Source: Mesorhizobium qingshengii
Lineage (GTDB): Bacteria > Pseudomonadota > Alphaproteobacteria > Rhizobiales > Rhizobiaceae
Length of the DNA stretch: 64,000 bases
Reading direction: 5' to 3'
NCBI RefSeq assembly: GCF_027563465.1
Contig: NZ_JAPFQA010000013.1
Location: 1 to 64,000, forward strand
In this document: positions 43,218 through 52,612 of the stretch, one piece after another
Numbering within the stretch: the first letter of the stretch is position 1
Layout: the number at the start of each line of letters is the position of its first letter
Translations under genes and position numbers: made by a program
The notes under the pieces: generated by a model
The model's input: the letters and a program-made list of their open reading frames with translations, nothing else
The model's database searches: none
Told to the model about the DNA's origin: nothing

Positions 43218-43438
43218 TGGCGTGGGCCAGTTTTATGCGTCAATATTGGACGCTTAAGATGAGGCAAACTCCATGCTTCGGCCGAAATCGAAACCACTGC
43301 GAAGATCGGTCAATATACCAAGTCGAAATGGACTGCCCTTAGCCAAGTATCGGTTGTTTTGATGCCGCGCCGCAATCTCCAGCCAACCCTCTGACGGCTT
43401 CTGAGAGGGCACCCAACCGCATCCACCAAAAGGCCTTC

Positions 43439-45094
43439 TCAGCCCGCCGTCTTCGCCTGCCAGGCCTTGATCGCCTCGTCGAACACCTTCTCGCCGGGAA
43501 TGCCCTTTTCCATCGTCAGCAGCGCCCGCCGTCCGGTCTTGTAGACCACCGGCACGTCGATCCAGTCCTGGCCACGCAGCAAGGTCAGATTGGCATCCTC
43601 ATCGGCCTTGGTGTCGTTGAGCGCGACGAGGAAGAAGCCGTCGGCGATCTTGGCTGGAATGCCGATCAGCGGACTGCCGGCATCCTGTTCGGAGCTTTTC
43701 ATGGCGACGCGCAGGATGTTGTCGACGCCGCCGCCCTCGAAGCCGTCGGGCGTCAGGAAGATCATCTCGATGATATGGCTGGCCGGCAGGGTCTGGTCGG
43801 TGTTGCGGCGGATGGTCATGCGCAACTGGATGTCCTTGCCGGGAATGGTTGCCTCGGCGCGGATCGCCGGTTCCGGCGGCAGGTCACCGCCGGGCGATTC
43901 CTGCACCAGCGACCACACGATATTGCCCGGCTCCGCCGAACCCTGGGCGGTGCTGGTGCGCTCCTCGTAGAAGATCGCCTTCTGGCCCACCGGCAGCGCG
44001 GCTTGCGCCGGCGCGGCCGCCGGCGCCGTTGGCGTGGCACCTGCCGGTGCTGGCGGGGCGGCGGCATCGGCCGGCGCCGCCGGTGCGGCTCCGTTGGCAG
44101 GCGGCGTCGCGGGTGCGGCGCCCGCCGCAGGCGGTGCCGTCGCAGCAGGAGCAGCAGCGGCAGGCGTGCCGGCGGCCGGTGCGGCAATCGCTGGCGCGTT
44201 CGTCGCCGATGGCGGCGTGGTCAGCGCGGCAACCGATTCACCCTCGCCTATGCCACTCTGTCCAGCGGCCGGGCCGGGGTCGACTTCGCTGCCCTGCGGC
44301 GTCAGCCGTTGGGTGAACTTCGTGCCTTCGGCTTCGGTGCCGCCCGCCGCGGGCGCCGGAGCGGCGGTATCGGACGCCGGTTTGGCCGGCGCCGGTTTGA
44401 CCGGTTCGGTCTTCGCGACCTTGGTACCGTCAAGCCCCAGCATCTTGCCGAAGGCATCCTTGTTAAGCCAGATGCCGTAGCCACCGCCGGCCACGACCAG
44501 CAAGACGGCGACGGCGGCGATCAGCCCGCCATAGCTGCGCTTGCGTTCGGCGGGGCGCAGGCGCTGGAAAGTGTCCGACACCGGCTCTTCGTTGCTGGCA
44601 AAGACATCGACCTCGTCGTCATCCGCGTCACCGTCCATCCCCGCAAGGGTCGCGTCGGCGCGGGAAGGCACGGAAGGGGCCGGCGTCGGCTTTGGCCAGC
44701 TTGGCTCGGCCTTGGCTGCGGGCGGCGGCGCTGGCCGGTAGGGTTCCGGCTTGGCGGCGGGCGGCGCCGGCCACGCCGGTTCCGCCTTCACCGGCTGCCG
44801 TGCATGACTCGGCTGGTTCTTGTTGCGGTCGATGGAGGAAAAGATGTGTTCAAGTTCGGCCAGCGGGTCGGCCTCCGGGACGCTTTTGGCATAGTCCCGC
44901 TCGACACTGGAGATCGCATCTTCCAGACCGCGCTTCTGCTTGGCGGCATCCGACGGCGACAGCGGCGGATCGCGCTGGGCAATTTTCGCTGCGACCGTCG
45001 AGCGGGCCTTGTCATAGACCCTCGCCCGCATCTCAGGCGACTGATCGCTGAGATTGTCTATCGTTTTTTTCAGAACAGCAACGAAATCTGCCAT
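43439..45094 (-). CDS. Uncharacterised single-pass Pro/Ala-rich protein
   Basis: I do not recognise this 551-residue protein. It begins with a helical cytoplasmic part (residues 1-95, including RARVYDKARSTVAAKIAQ and a coiled-coil-like ISSVERDYAK stretch), then a Pro/Ala/Lys-rich linker (100-145) and an acidic patch. One transmembrane helix follows (about 188-207, GGLIAAVAVLLVVAGGGYG). A long low-complexity Ala/Pro linker (about 225-375) leads to a C-terminal periplasmic domain (about 378-551) with beta-rich sequence (VGQKAIFYEERTST, DGFFLVALNDTK, DWIDVPVVYKTGRRALL). The layout suggests a cytoplasm-to-periplasm connector. It lies alone, upstream of purA on the same strand. Confidence 0.82.
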   Translation of the reverse strand: MADFVAVLKKTIDNLSDQSPEMRARVYDKARSTVAAKIAQRDPPLSPSDAAKQKRGLEDAISSVERDYAKSVPEADPLAELEHIFSSIDRNKNQPSHARQPVKAEPAWPAPPAAKPEPYRPAPPPAAKAEPSWPKPTPAPSVPSRADATLAGMDGDADDDEVDVFASNEEPVSDTFQRLRPAERKRSYGGLIAAVAVLLVVAGGGYGIWLNKDAFGKMLGLDGTKVAKTEPVKPAPAKPASDTAAPAPAAGGTEAEGTKFTQRLTPQGSEVDPGPAAGQSGIGEGESVAALTTPPSATNAPAIAAPAAGTPAAAAPAATAPPAAGAAPATPPANGAAPAAPADAAAPPAPAGATPTAPAAAPAQAALPVGQKAIFYEERTSTAQGSAEPGNIVWSLVQESPGGDLPPEPAIRAEATIPGKDIQLRMTIRRNTDQTLPASHIIEMIFLTPDGFEGGGVDNILRVAMKSSEQDAGSPLIGIPAKIADGFFLVALNDTKADEDANLTLLRGQDWIDVPVVYKTGRRALLTMEKGIPGEKVFDEAIKAWQAKTAG

Positions 45095-45169
45095 GCTTCA
45101 GTCGACCTGTATTTTGTTTCCGCGCCGGCCCCCGCAAATCAGCCGCGATGCCCGGAAAGGCTTCAGAAA

Positions 45170-46468
45170 CTAGTCTTGAAACGGATCGGTCACAAGTATC
45201 GTGTCGTCCCGTTCCGGGCTGGTGGACAGGAGTGCGACCGGTGCGCCGATCAGCTCCTCGATGTAACGGACATATTTGACGGCCTGGGCCGGCAGATCGT
45301 TCCAGCTGCGCGCGCCGGCGGTGGTGCCTTTCCAGCCCTCCAGCGTCTCGTAGACCGGTTCGACGCGCGCCTGCGCGCCCTGGCTGGCCGGCAGATAGTC
45401 GATCATCTCGCCGTCGAGGCGGTAGCCGGTGCAGACCTTGATCTCGTCCAGCCCGTCGAGCACGTCGAGCTTGGTCAGCGCGATGCCCTTGATGCCGTTG
45501 ACGGCGACGGCCTGGCGCACCAGCACCGCGTCGAACCAGCCGCAGCGGCGCTTGCGGCCGGTGACGACGCCGAATTCATGGCCGCGCGTGCCGAGGAACT
45601 CGCCGATCTCGTTCTTCTGCTCGGTCGGAAACGGACCTTCGCCGACGCGTGTCGTGTAGGCCTTGGTGATGCCGAGCACATAGCCGATGGCGCCCGGGCC
45701 GACGCCGGAACCGGCGGCCGCCTGGCCGGCGACCGTATTGGATGAAGTGACAAACGGATATGTGCCGTGGTCGATATCGAGCAGCGTGCCTTGCGCGCCC
45801 TCGAACAGGATGCGCTCGCCGGCGCGGCGCTTGTCGTCGAGGATTTTCCAGACGCGGTCCATATAGGGCAGGATCTCGGCCGCGACCGAGGTCAACTCTT
45901 GCATGATGGCGTCATGCGTGACTTCGGCATGGCCGAGCCCCCGGCGCAGCGCATTGTGGTGCGTCAGCAGCCTGTCGACCTTCAAGGGCAGTGTTTCCAA
46001 ATCCGCCAGATCCATCACCCTGACCGCGCGCCGGCCCACCTTGTCCTCATAGGCGGGACCGATGCCGCGGCGGGTCGTGCCAATCTTCGTTCCGGAATTG
46101 GAGGCGGCGTCCTCGCGGAATCCGTCCAGCTCCCGGTGTAGCGACAGGATAAGCGCTGTGTTTTCGGCTATTTTCAGGCGATCCGGCGTCACTTCGACAC
46201 CTTGTGCCTTGAGCTTCGCCACTTCGGCGACGAAAGCGTGCGGGTCGAAGACGACGCCATTGCCGATGATGGACAGTTTGCCCTGGCGCACGACGCCCGA
46301 CGGCAACAGCGACAGCTTGTAGACCTTGCCGTCGACGACCAGCGTGTGGCCGGCATTGTGGCCGCCCTGGAAACGCACCACGACATCGGCACGCTCCGAC
46401 AGCCAGTCGACGATCTTGCCCTTGCCTTCGTCGCCCCACTGCGAGCCGACGACCACCACATTGGCCAT
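45170..46468 (-). CDS. purA: Adenylosuccinate synthetase
   Basis: A 432-residue GTP-dependent enzyme converting IMP plus aspartate to adenylosuccinate. The P-loop variant GSQWGDEGKGKIVDWL, FQGGHNAGHT, GTTRRGIGPAYEDKVGR, FEGAQGTLLDIDHGTYPFVTSSN and TRVGEGPFPTE are all in place. Start ATG is preceded by GGGAAAAGAAAC. The enzyme complements purEK earlier in the window, but the two loci are 43 kb apart and not in one operon. Confidence 0.98.
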   Translation of the reverse strand: MANVVVVGSQWGDEGKGKIVDWLSERADVVVRFQGGHNAGHTLVVDGKVYKLSLLPSGVVRQGKLSIIGNGVVFDPHAFVAEVAKLKAQGVEVTPDRLKIAENTALILSLHRELDGFREDAASNSGTKIGTTRRGIGPAYEDKVGRRAVRVMDLADLETLPLKVDRLLTHHNALRRGLGHAEVTHDAIMQELTSVAAEILPYMDRVWKILDDKRRAGERILFEGAQGTLLDIDHGTYPFVTSSNTVAGQAAAGSGVGPGAIGYVLGITKAYTTRVGEGPFPTEQKNEIGEFLGTRGHEFGVVTGRKRRCGWFDAVLVRQAVAVNGIKGIALTKLDVLDGLDEIKVCTGYRLDGEMIDYLPASQGAQARVEPVYETLEGWKGTTAGARSWNDLPAQAVKYVRYIEELIGAPVALLSTSPERDDTILVTDPFQD

Positions 46469-46681
46469 GTTTCTTTTCCCTTGAGACGCCGCCGAGCGGC
46501 TTGAATATGGTTCGAAACGACAGGCCTCTATAACGTCAAGACCTCAGGAGCGCGACCTTTCTTTGCCGCCGAAAATGCCCTGAGGCACAACAATTTTCGG
46601 CTTTGACATCATTTACTTGGGCGAACAGGGGCAATAGGCCGGCAAACACCGCAATTCAACTCCGGCGGCCGGAATCCCGCG

Positions 46682-47593
46682 ATGCATCGAAGCGCCTACA
46701 TATTCCTGCTGTTGACCACCTTGCTGTGGGGCGGCAATTCGGTGGCCGGCAAGCTGGCGGTCGATCACGTCTCGCCGATGACGCTCGTCTTCCTGCGCTG
46801 GGTTCTGGCCGTGCTGATCATGCTGCCGATCGGCTTCCGGACGATACGGAAGGACTGGCCGGTGGTTCGCAAGCACTGGCTCGTCCTGGCCGCGCTTGGC
46901 GCCAGCGGCTTCACCTTATTCAACACCATCTTCTACACGGCGCTCAACTACACGACGGCGATCAACGTCTCGATCGAGCAGGCGGCGATGCCGATCCTGA
47001 TCATTGTCGCCAATTTCGTCTTCTTCCGCTTGCGCGTGAACTGGGCGCAGATCGCCGGCGTCGTGCTGACCATCGCTGGCGTGATCCTGACCGCCTGCCA
47101 CGGCGACCCGCGCCGGCTGCTGACGCTGGAGCTCAATTTCGGCGACGCCATCATGCTGGTCGCCGTGCTTCTCTACAGCGGCTATTCGGTCGGGTTGCGG
47201 CTGAAGCCGGTGATGCATTGGCAGAGCCTGATGCTGGCCATGTCGATCGCCGCGCTCATCACCTCGCTGCCCTTCTTCCTGTGGGAGATCGCCGCCGGCA
47301 AGGTCATCGTGCCCGACGCGCGCGGCTGGACAGTCATCGTCTATACCGCGATCGGCGCCTCGGTCATCTCGCAGATCTTCTACATCAGGGGCAACGAGCT
47401 GATCGGCGCCAACCGCGCCGGCCTGTTCATCAATCTGGTGCCGATCTTCGGCACCCTGCTTTCCGTGCTGATCGTCGGCGAGACATTCCAGCTCTATCAG
47501 GCATTGGCGCTGTTGCTCGTGCTGGGTGGCATCAGCCTTGCCGAATACAGCGGGCGAAAGATGGCGCACCTGGCATTGGCCAGAACACGCTGA
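46682..47593 (+). CDS. DMT-family (EamA) transporter
   Basis: A 303-residue inner-membrane protein with about ten helices in two EamA repeats (residues 5-135 and 150-290). Markers: TTLLWGGNSVAGKLAVDHVSP at the start of repeat 1, FYTALNYTTAINVSIEQAA, and GANRAGLFINLVPIFGTLLSVLIVGE in repeat 2. EamA proteins export metabolites or amino acids, but the substrate is not readable. It converges with serA; a bidirectional hairpin separates them. Confidence 0.92.
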   Translation: MHRSAYIFLLLTTLLWGGNSVAGKLAVDHVSPMTLVFLRWVLAVLIMLPIGFRTIRKDWPVVRKHWLVLAALGASGFTLFNTIFYTALNYTTAINVSIEQAAMPILIIVANFVFFRLRVNWAQIAGVVLTIAGVILTACHGDPRRLLTLELNFGDAIMLVAVLLYSGYSVGLRLKPVMHWQSLMLAMSIAALITSLPFFLWEIAAGKVIVPDARGWTVIVYTAIGASVISQIFYIRGNELIGANRAGLFINLVPIFGTLLSVLIVGETFQLYQALALLLVLGGISLAEYSGRKMAHLALARTR

Positions 47594-47624
47594 ACAAAAA
47601 AGGCGCGGACCAAGCCGCGCCTTT
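47594..47624 (-). terminator. Terminator between DMT gene and serA
   Basis: AAAGGCGCGG pairs with CCGCGCCTTT around a six-base loop. On the minus strand the stem is followed by a run of T, so it ends serA; it may also work for the DMT gene. Confidence 0.82.
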
Positions 47625-47646
47625 CGATCCTCATGGCAAGTCCGGA

Positions 47647-49248
47647 TCACATCGCGTTGACGTCGAACTGCAGACGCTTGGCAGAGTCGATCGACTTGTG
47701 CGCCTTGACCTGCTCCAGCACTTTTTCGGGGAACGGCGCGTCGAGATAGAGCAGCGCGATGGCATCGCCGCCCGGCCGGTTGCGGCCAAGCTGGAAGTTG
47801 GCGATGTTGACGCCGTTCTCGCCGCACACGGTGCCGAGCAGGCCGATAATGCCCGGCGCATCGGCATTGGTCGTGTAGAGCATGTGCTGGCCAACCTCGG
47901 CGTCGAGATTGATGCCCTTGATCTGGATGAAGCGCGGCTTGCCGTCGGAGAAGCAGGTGCCGGCGATCGAGCGCGTCATGTGCTCGGTCGTGACCGTCAG
48001 CTTGATGTAGCCGTCGAACACGCCCGACTTGTCGCGCTTGACCTCGGCGACGATGATGCCGCGCTCCTTCACCATGATCGGCGCCGACACCATGTTGACA
48101 TCGGAGACCTGCGGCCGGATCAGCCCGGCAAGGGCGGCGCTGATCAGCGCGCGCGTGTTCATCGTCGCGGTCGAACCATCGAACAGGATCTCGACCTCCT
48201 TGATCGGATCTTCGGTGACCTGGCCGACAAAGGCACCGAGCACTTCGGCGAGCTTGACGAACGGTTTGAGCCGCGGCGCTTCCTCGGCGGTGATCGACGG
48301 CATGTTGATGGCGTTGGAGACAGCGCCCTTGATCAGATAGTCGGCCATCTGCTCGGCGACCTGCAGTGCGACATTCTCTTGCGCCTCGGCGGTCGAGGCG
48401 CCGAGATGCGGCGTCGCCACCACATTTTCCATGCCGAACAGTTCATTGTTCTCGGCCGGTTCGACCTCGAACACGTCGATGCCGGCACCCGCCACCTTGC
48501 CGCTCTTCAGCGCCGCGACCAGGTCGGCCTCGACGATCAGTCCGCCACGGGCGCAGTTGATGATGCGCACGCCATTCTTCATCTTGGCGATTGCCGCGGC
48601 ATCGATGATGTTGCGCGTCTTGTCGGTCAGCGGCGTGTGCAGCGTGATGAAGTCCGCGCGTGCGAACAGCTCGTCCAGCTCGACCTTGTCGACACCAAGC
48701 TCCTCGGCACGCTTGTCCGACAGGAACGGGTCGAAGGCGATGACGTGCATCTTCAGGCCTACGCCGCGCGTTGCGACGATCGAGCCGATGTTGCCGCAGC
48801 CGATGACGCCCAGCGTCTTGCCGGTGATCTCGACGCCCATGAAGCGGTTCTTCTCCCACTTGCCGGCATGGGTCGAGGCGTTGGCTTCAGGGATCTGGCG
48901 GGCGAGCGCGAAGATCATCGCGACCGCATGTTCGGCGGTGGTGATCGAATTGCCGAAGGGCGTGTTCATGACGATGATACCCTTGCGGCTCGCCGCCGGG
49001 ATATCGACATTGTCGACGCCGATGCCGGCGCGGCCGATGACCTTGAGCTTGGTGGCTGCATTGATCAGCTTCTCGGTGACTTTCGTCGCCGAGCGGATGG
49101 CGAGGCCATCATACTGGCCGATCACTTCGAGCAGCTTTTCCTTGTCCTTGCCGAGATCGGGCAGGTAGTCGACCTCGACGCCGCGATCCTTGAAGATCTG
49201 CACGGCGGTGGGAGAGAGTTTATCCGAGACGAGAACGCGGGGCGCCAT
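47647..49248 (-). CDS. serA: D-3-phosphoglycerate dehydrogenase
   Basis: A 533-residue enzyme opening the serine pathway (3-phosphoglycerate to 3-phosphohydroxypyruvate). NAD-binding GVIGCGNIGSIVATRG, the NCARGGLIVEADLV signature with catalytic residues, and VVATPHLGAST are visible. The long type has an intervening domain (about 320-450) and a C-terminal ACT domain (TNADAPGIIGLLGTVCGENGVN), suggesting serine feedback. GGAGG before the ATG at 49248 decides the start over the upstream methionine. It is 69 bp downstream of serC on the same strand. Confidence 0.96.
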   Translation of the reverse strand: MAPRVLVSDKLSPTAVQIFKDRGVEVDYLPDLGKDKEKLLEVIGQYDGLAIRSATKVTEKLINAATKLKVIGRAGIGVDNVDIPAASRKGIIVMNTPFGNSITTAEHAVAMIFALARQIPEANASTHAGKWEKNRFMGVEITGKTLGVIGCGNIGSIVATRGVGLKMHVIAFDPFLSDKRAEELGVDKVELDELFARADFITLHTPLTDKTRNIIDAAAIAKMKNGVRIINCARGGLIVEADLVAALKSGKVAGAGIDVFEVEPAENNELFGMENVVATPHLGASTAEAQENVALQVAEQMADYLIKGAVSNAINMPSITAEEAPRLKPFVKLAEVLGAFVGQVTEDPIKEVEILFDGSTATMNTRALISAALAGLIRPQVSDVNMVSAPIMVKERGIIVAEVKRDKSGVFDGYIKLTVTTEHMTRSIAGTCFSDGKPRFIQIKGINLDAEVGQHMLYTTNADAPGIIGLLGTVCGENGVNIANFQLGRNRPGGDAIALLYLDAPFPEKVLEQVKAHKSIDSAKRLQFDVNAM

Positions 49249-49317
49249 GGCGGCCTCCTTCAAAATGGGATTTGATCCGTTAGGGGATCGGCGGCCCGAA
49301 GGCCGCCGCGAATGATC

Positions 49318-50493
49318 TCAGGCCGCTGCTTTCAGCGATGCCTTCTGCGCGGCAAAGGCCCAGTCGAGCCAAGGCAGCAGCGCCTCGAGATCCGACGTTT
49401 CGACCGTCGCGCCACACCAGATGCGCAGGCCTGGCGGCGCATCGCGGTAGGCGCCGATGTCGTAGGCGACACCTTCCTTGTCGAGCACCGACACCAGCCC
49501 CTTGGCGAAAGCCGCCTGTCCGTCGGCGTCGAGCGCCGCCACATCCGGATCCGTGAAGGACAGGCAGACGGAGGTGTTCGACCGCGTCGCCGGCTCGACG
49601 GCGAGATGACCGAGCCATGAGGACTTGCCGACAAAGCCATCGAGGACGGCCGCATTGGCATCCGCTCTGGCGACCAGCGCGTCGAGGCCGCCGATCGACT
49701 TCGCCCAGTGCAGCGCGTCGATATAGTCCTCGACGCACAGCATCGACGGCGTGTTGATGGTTTCGCCCTTGAAGATGCCTTCGATCAGTTTGCCACCCGA
49801 GGTCAGGCGGAAGATCTTCGGTAGCGGCCAGGCCGGCTTGTAGCTCTCCAGCCGCTCGACGGCGCGCGGCGACAGGATCAGCATGCCGTGCGCGCCCTCG
49901 CCGCCCAGCACTTTCTGCCAGGAGAAGGTGACGACGTCGAGTTTGCTGAAATCAAGCCTTTGCGCGAACGCCGCCGAGGTGGCGTCGCAGATCGTCAGGC
50001 CGCGGCGGTCCGCCGGGATGAAGTCGCCGTTCGGCACGCGCACGCCGGAGGTGGTGCCATTCCAGGTGAAGACCACGTCGCGGTCGAAATCGATCTTGGC
50101 CAGGTCCGGCAATCGGCCATAGCCGGCTTCGATCTTGCGGACATCGGCGAGCTTCAACTGCTTGACCACATCGGTGACCCAGCCGGAGCCAAAGCTCTCC
50201 CAGGCGACCATGTCGACACCGCGCTCGCCGAGCAGCGACCACAGCGCCATCTCGACCGCGCCGGTGTCCGACGCCGGCACGATGCCGATGCGGTAGTCCG
50301 CCGGGACCTGGAGAATCTCCCGCGTCAGCGCGATCGCCTGCTCGAGCTTGGTCTTGCCGATCTTGGCGCGGTGGGACCGGCCGAGCGCAGCGGCCTTCAG
50401 CGCCTCGACCGACCAGCCGGGGCGTTTCGCGCAGGGACCTGAGGAAAAATTGGGATTTGCCGGACGGAATCCGGGCTTCGTATGCGTCGTCAT
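49318..50493 (-). CDS. serC: Phosphoserine aminotransferase
   Basis: A 391-residue PLP enzyme performing the second step of serine synthesis. The Lys that binds PLP is in TFSWQKVLGGEGAHG. N-terminal NPNFSSGPCAKRPGW and the VWNG-like FTWNGTTSGVRVPNGD match the alphaproteobacterial SerC group. It is the first gene of serC-serA. Its leader forms two hairpins whose second one covers the ribosome binding site, resembling the serC RNA motif. Confidence 0.95.
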   Translation of the reverse strand: MTTHTKPGFRPANPNFSSGPCAKRPGWSVEALKAAALGRSHRAKIGKTKLEQAIALTREILQVPADYRIGIVPASDTGAVEMALWSLLGERGVDMVAWESFGSGWVTDVVKQLKLADVRKIEAGYGRLPDLAKIDFDRDVVFTWNGTTSGVRVPNGDFIPADRRGLTICDATSAAFAQRLDFSKLDVVTFSWQKVLGGEGAHGMLILSPRAVERLESYKPAWPLPKIFRLTSGGKLIEGIFKGETINTPSMLCVEDYIDALHWAKSIGGLDALVARADANAAVLDGFVGKSSWLGHLAVEPATRSNTSVCLSFTDPDVAALDADGQAAFAKGLVSVLDKEGVAYDIGAYRDAPPGLRIWCGATVETSDLEALLPWLDWAFAAQKASLKAAA

Positions 50494-50545
50494 CGTGGTC
50501 TATCCTTCCAGATAGTGGCCCCTCGTTGGGGAGGGGTGGCCCACG
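50494..50545 (-). ncRNA. Candidate serC leader RNA motif
   Basis: On the minus strand, GTGG and CCCCTC pair with GAGGGG and CCAC to form a first hairpin (with a four-base bulge); CTATC and GATAG then form a second small hairpin whose loop TGGAAG carries the Shine-Dalgarno bases just before ATG. A two-hairpin leader before serC is a described RNA motif of alphaproteobacteria. I match it by layout, not by covariance model. Beyond it, 50546-50694 holds nothing clear. Confidence 0.55.
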
Positions 50546-50694
50546 GACGGCGATATGCGTTCAGGCCTCGGGCGTCAAGAGGAAAGTCTTTGTCGCTGGC
50601 AGGATACCGGCGTTCCGTGATCAGGATCTCGTGATTTCAAACGCGGACGGCGGACCGCAGGGATCCGCCGCCAAAATCCTGGTCTGTGCCGGGC

Positions 50695-51474
50695 CTACCA
50701 GAGATCGTAGCGCAGTCCGAGCTTGACCTGATGATTGTTGATCCCCTTCTTGACCGGGAAGGAGGTCAGGCTTGCGGCCGTAACATACTCCGCGCTCGGG
50801 GCGGAAAAGTACTGATAGCCCAGGTCGACGGAAACGTTCTTGGACACTTGATAGGCAAGGCCCGCATTCAGCGTATAGGCGAAGGAGTACTGTGTCTTGT
50901 TGTCCTGCAGGTTGAAACTGTTGGCGGGGACATTGTTATCCGTGTAACTCGCCGAAAGCTTGCGCGTGCTGCGGACAACACCGATGCCGGCGCCGAGATA
51001 AGGCGTGATTCCGACATATGTGCCGAGATCGACATAGCCATTGAGCATCCCCGAGAAGGCGTAATTCTTCAGCGATCCCGATGCCACGGTCGACAATGTC
51101 GGCAGTGTCACGATCGCTGAGTCGTCGTAGCCGAAGCTGACCTTGTTACCGGGCAAATAGCCGAGGTTGAGGTCGGCGCGCAGATAGTCGGTGAAATGAT
51201 AGCCGAAGCCGATGCTCGCGAAGGCCGCGTTGTCGCTCTCGTCGAAGCTCTCATTGTTATTGCTCGTTGGCGGGAAGGTAAAATCCCCATTCTTGAAGCT
51301 TTTCTGCACCAGATAGGAGACATCGCCGCGCAGATACCACCCGGAGCCGACCTCGACCGGCACATAGTCTGGCGCCTGGTCGACATAGATCGGCGGATCG
51401 TAGTCGGCAGCGAGCGCGGGCGTCATCGGCATGAGGCCGAGTGCGGCAAGCGCCATACGCGATGTGAATTTCAT
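50695..51474 (-). CDS. Outer-membrane beta-barrel protein (Omp25/31-like)
   Basis: A 259-residue porin-like protein of the rhizobial RopB/Omp25 group. The signal peptide ends near PALAAD. The mature N terminus YVPVEVGSGWYLRGDVSYLV is the family hallmark, followed by alternating strands and turns (FASIGFGYHFTDYLRADLNLGYLPG, YLGAGIGVVRST). The last strand ends in Trp (KLGLRYDLW), the usual terminal aromatic recognised by the BAM machinery. It is upstream-adjacent to serC on the same strand and has its own CtrA-type box. Confidence 0.9.
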   Translation of the reverse strand: MKFTSRMALAALGLMPMTPALAADYDPPIYVDQAPDYVPVEVGSGWYLRGDVSYLVQKSFKNGDFTFPPTSNNNESFDESDNAAFASIGFGYHFTDYLRADLNLGYLPGNKVSFGYDDSAIVTLPTLSTVASGSLKNYAFSGMLNGYVDLGTYVGITPYLGAGIGVVRSTRKLSASYTDNNVPANSFNLQDNKTQYSFAYTLNAGLAYQVSKNVSVDLGYQYFSAPSAEYVTAASLTSFPVKKGINNHQVKLGLRYDLW

Positions 51475-51554
51475 GGTCCCCGGCTCCCGAATTTGGCGCG
51501 GCCCGCGATCAGGGCGGCAGCCATCGTTTCAAGAGCCATTGTTAACCATAGTGG

Positions 51555-51569
51555 TTAAGTGCCGGTTAA
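51555..51569. promoter_or_regulatory. CtrA-type box before the first porin
   Basis: TTAA-GTGCCGG-TTAA matches the CtrA consensus TTAA-N7-TTAA exactly, 81 bp upstream of the porin start, in a patch with further TTAACCAT half-sites (51542). Confidence 0.7.
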
Positions 51570-51621
51570 GGCTAACAGAGCGTTAGCGAATTGATTTCGA
51601 CCAGAATTTCACCCGGGACAA

Positions 51622-51655
51622 CGCAAACGAAAACCGCCCGGCTGATGCCGGGCGG
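51622..51655 (-). terminator. Terminator after the second porin gene
   Basis: CCGCCCGGC pairs with GCCGGGCGG around a four-base loop; on the minus strand TTTTCGTTT follows. It lies about 30 bases beyond the stop of the downstream porin. Confidence 0.88.
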
Positions 51656-51684
51656 TCGACGAATTCCCTGGACTTTCGAGACGA

Positions 51685-52530
51685 CTACTTGGTGTAGACC
51701 GGCTCCGGCTCGGGCACATAGGGTTCCGGCGGCGGAGCGCAGTCCGACCTGCCGAACTGGTAGCGCAGGCCACCGCGCACTTCGTGCACGTTGATGCCGT
51801 TGTCGTAGCCTGGGCCGACATTGCTGAGGGAGTCGTAGTCGAACATCTTGCCGCCGTTGATGTGGCTGTAGCGGTAGCCGACATCGAGCTTGACGCGGTC
51901 GGTCAGGCAGTAGGACGCGCCGGCCATCAGGGCGTAGGCGAAGCGCCAGCCCCTGCCGCCGCGATGGAAGAAGTCACCATCGCTATCGCTGTTGTGCAAC
52001 GTATCCCATTTCATCCAGGCGCCGCCGATGCCGGCGCCGACGTAAGGCGTCACCCCATGCCAGGTGCCGATGTCGACATAGGCGTTGGCAAGCAACAGCA
52101 AGGCCGAATAGGACGACGTGTCGGTCGAAGTACAGGGGGTCTGTGCCACTCCGCAGAAACCGTTGGTCGAGCCACGGAAATTCGAACTGCTCAGCCAGTC
52201 GGCTGTGAGGTCGGTGCGGAAGTGCTGGTTGATCTGGTAACCGACACCGGCGCCGGCCGAGAAGGCACTTTTCAGTGTGCCCGTCGCGAAGGTGCCGGTA
52301 CTTGGCGGCGTGCCGTAGGTGATGTAGTCGGCGCCGCCAAACTTCGACCAGTGATAGTCGATGTCGCCGCGAATGTACCAGCCACCATACTCCGGAGCCG
52401 GCTGCTCGTAGACCGCCTGCGGCGGAGCCTCTTCGACCACCGGCGGCTCTGCCAGATCGGCTGCGAACACCGGTCCCCCCACGCCCGCGAACAGCGCGGC
52501 GAACAAGGCCCTTCTTGCTGTATTGAACAT
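51685..52530 (-). CDS. Outer-membrane beta-barrel protein with Pro-rich tail
   Basis: A 281-residue porin-like protein. Signal peptide ends near GPVFAAD. The barrel starts with EYGGWYIRGDIDYHW and shows TYVGAGIGGAWMKWD-type strands (VTPYVGAGIGGAWM) and LTDRVKLDVGYRYSHI. The usual terminal strand VRGGLRYQF is followed by about 24 extra residues, rich in Pro and Glu (CAPPPEPYVPEPEPVY, with one Cys). This extension after the last strand is unusual and removes the terminal aromatic residue. A second CtrA-type box lies before the gene. Confidence 0.88.
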   Translation of the reverse strand: MFNTARRALFAALFAGVGGPVFAADLAEPPVVEEAPPQAVYEQPAPEYGGWYIRGDIDYHWSKFGGADYITYGTPPSTGTFATGTLKSAFSAGAGVGYQINQHFRTDLTADWLSSSNFRGSTNGFCGVAQTPCTSTDTSSYSALLLLANAYVDIGTWHGVTPYVGAGIGGAWMKWDTLHNSDSDGDFFHRGGRGWRFAYALMAGASYCLTDRVKLDVGYRYSHINGGKMFDYDSLSNVGPGYDNGINVHEVRGGLRYQFGRSDCAPPPEPYVPEPEPVYTK

Positions 52531-52612
52531 GCTGTCACCCCTGAGAAGTTCGGAACGGCGATCGTTTCCGAAATGCGATTGGCTTTCAGTCGTGGATAAT
52601 GAATTGCAAAGG

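Noticed and set aside
46603..49275. 890-codon plus-strand frame across the DMT and serA genes
   Set aside because: It runs through a real plus-strand gene in another frame and opposite serA; composition is shadow-like.
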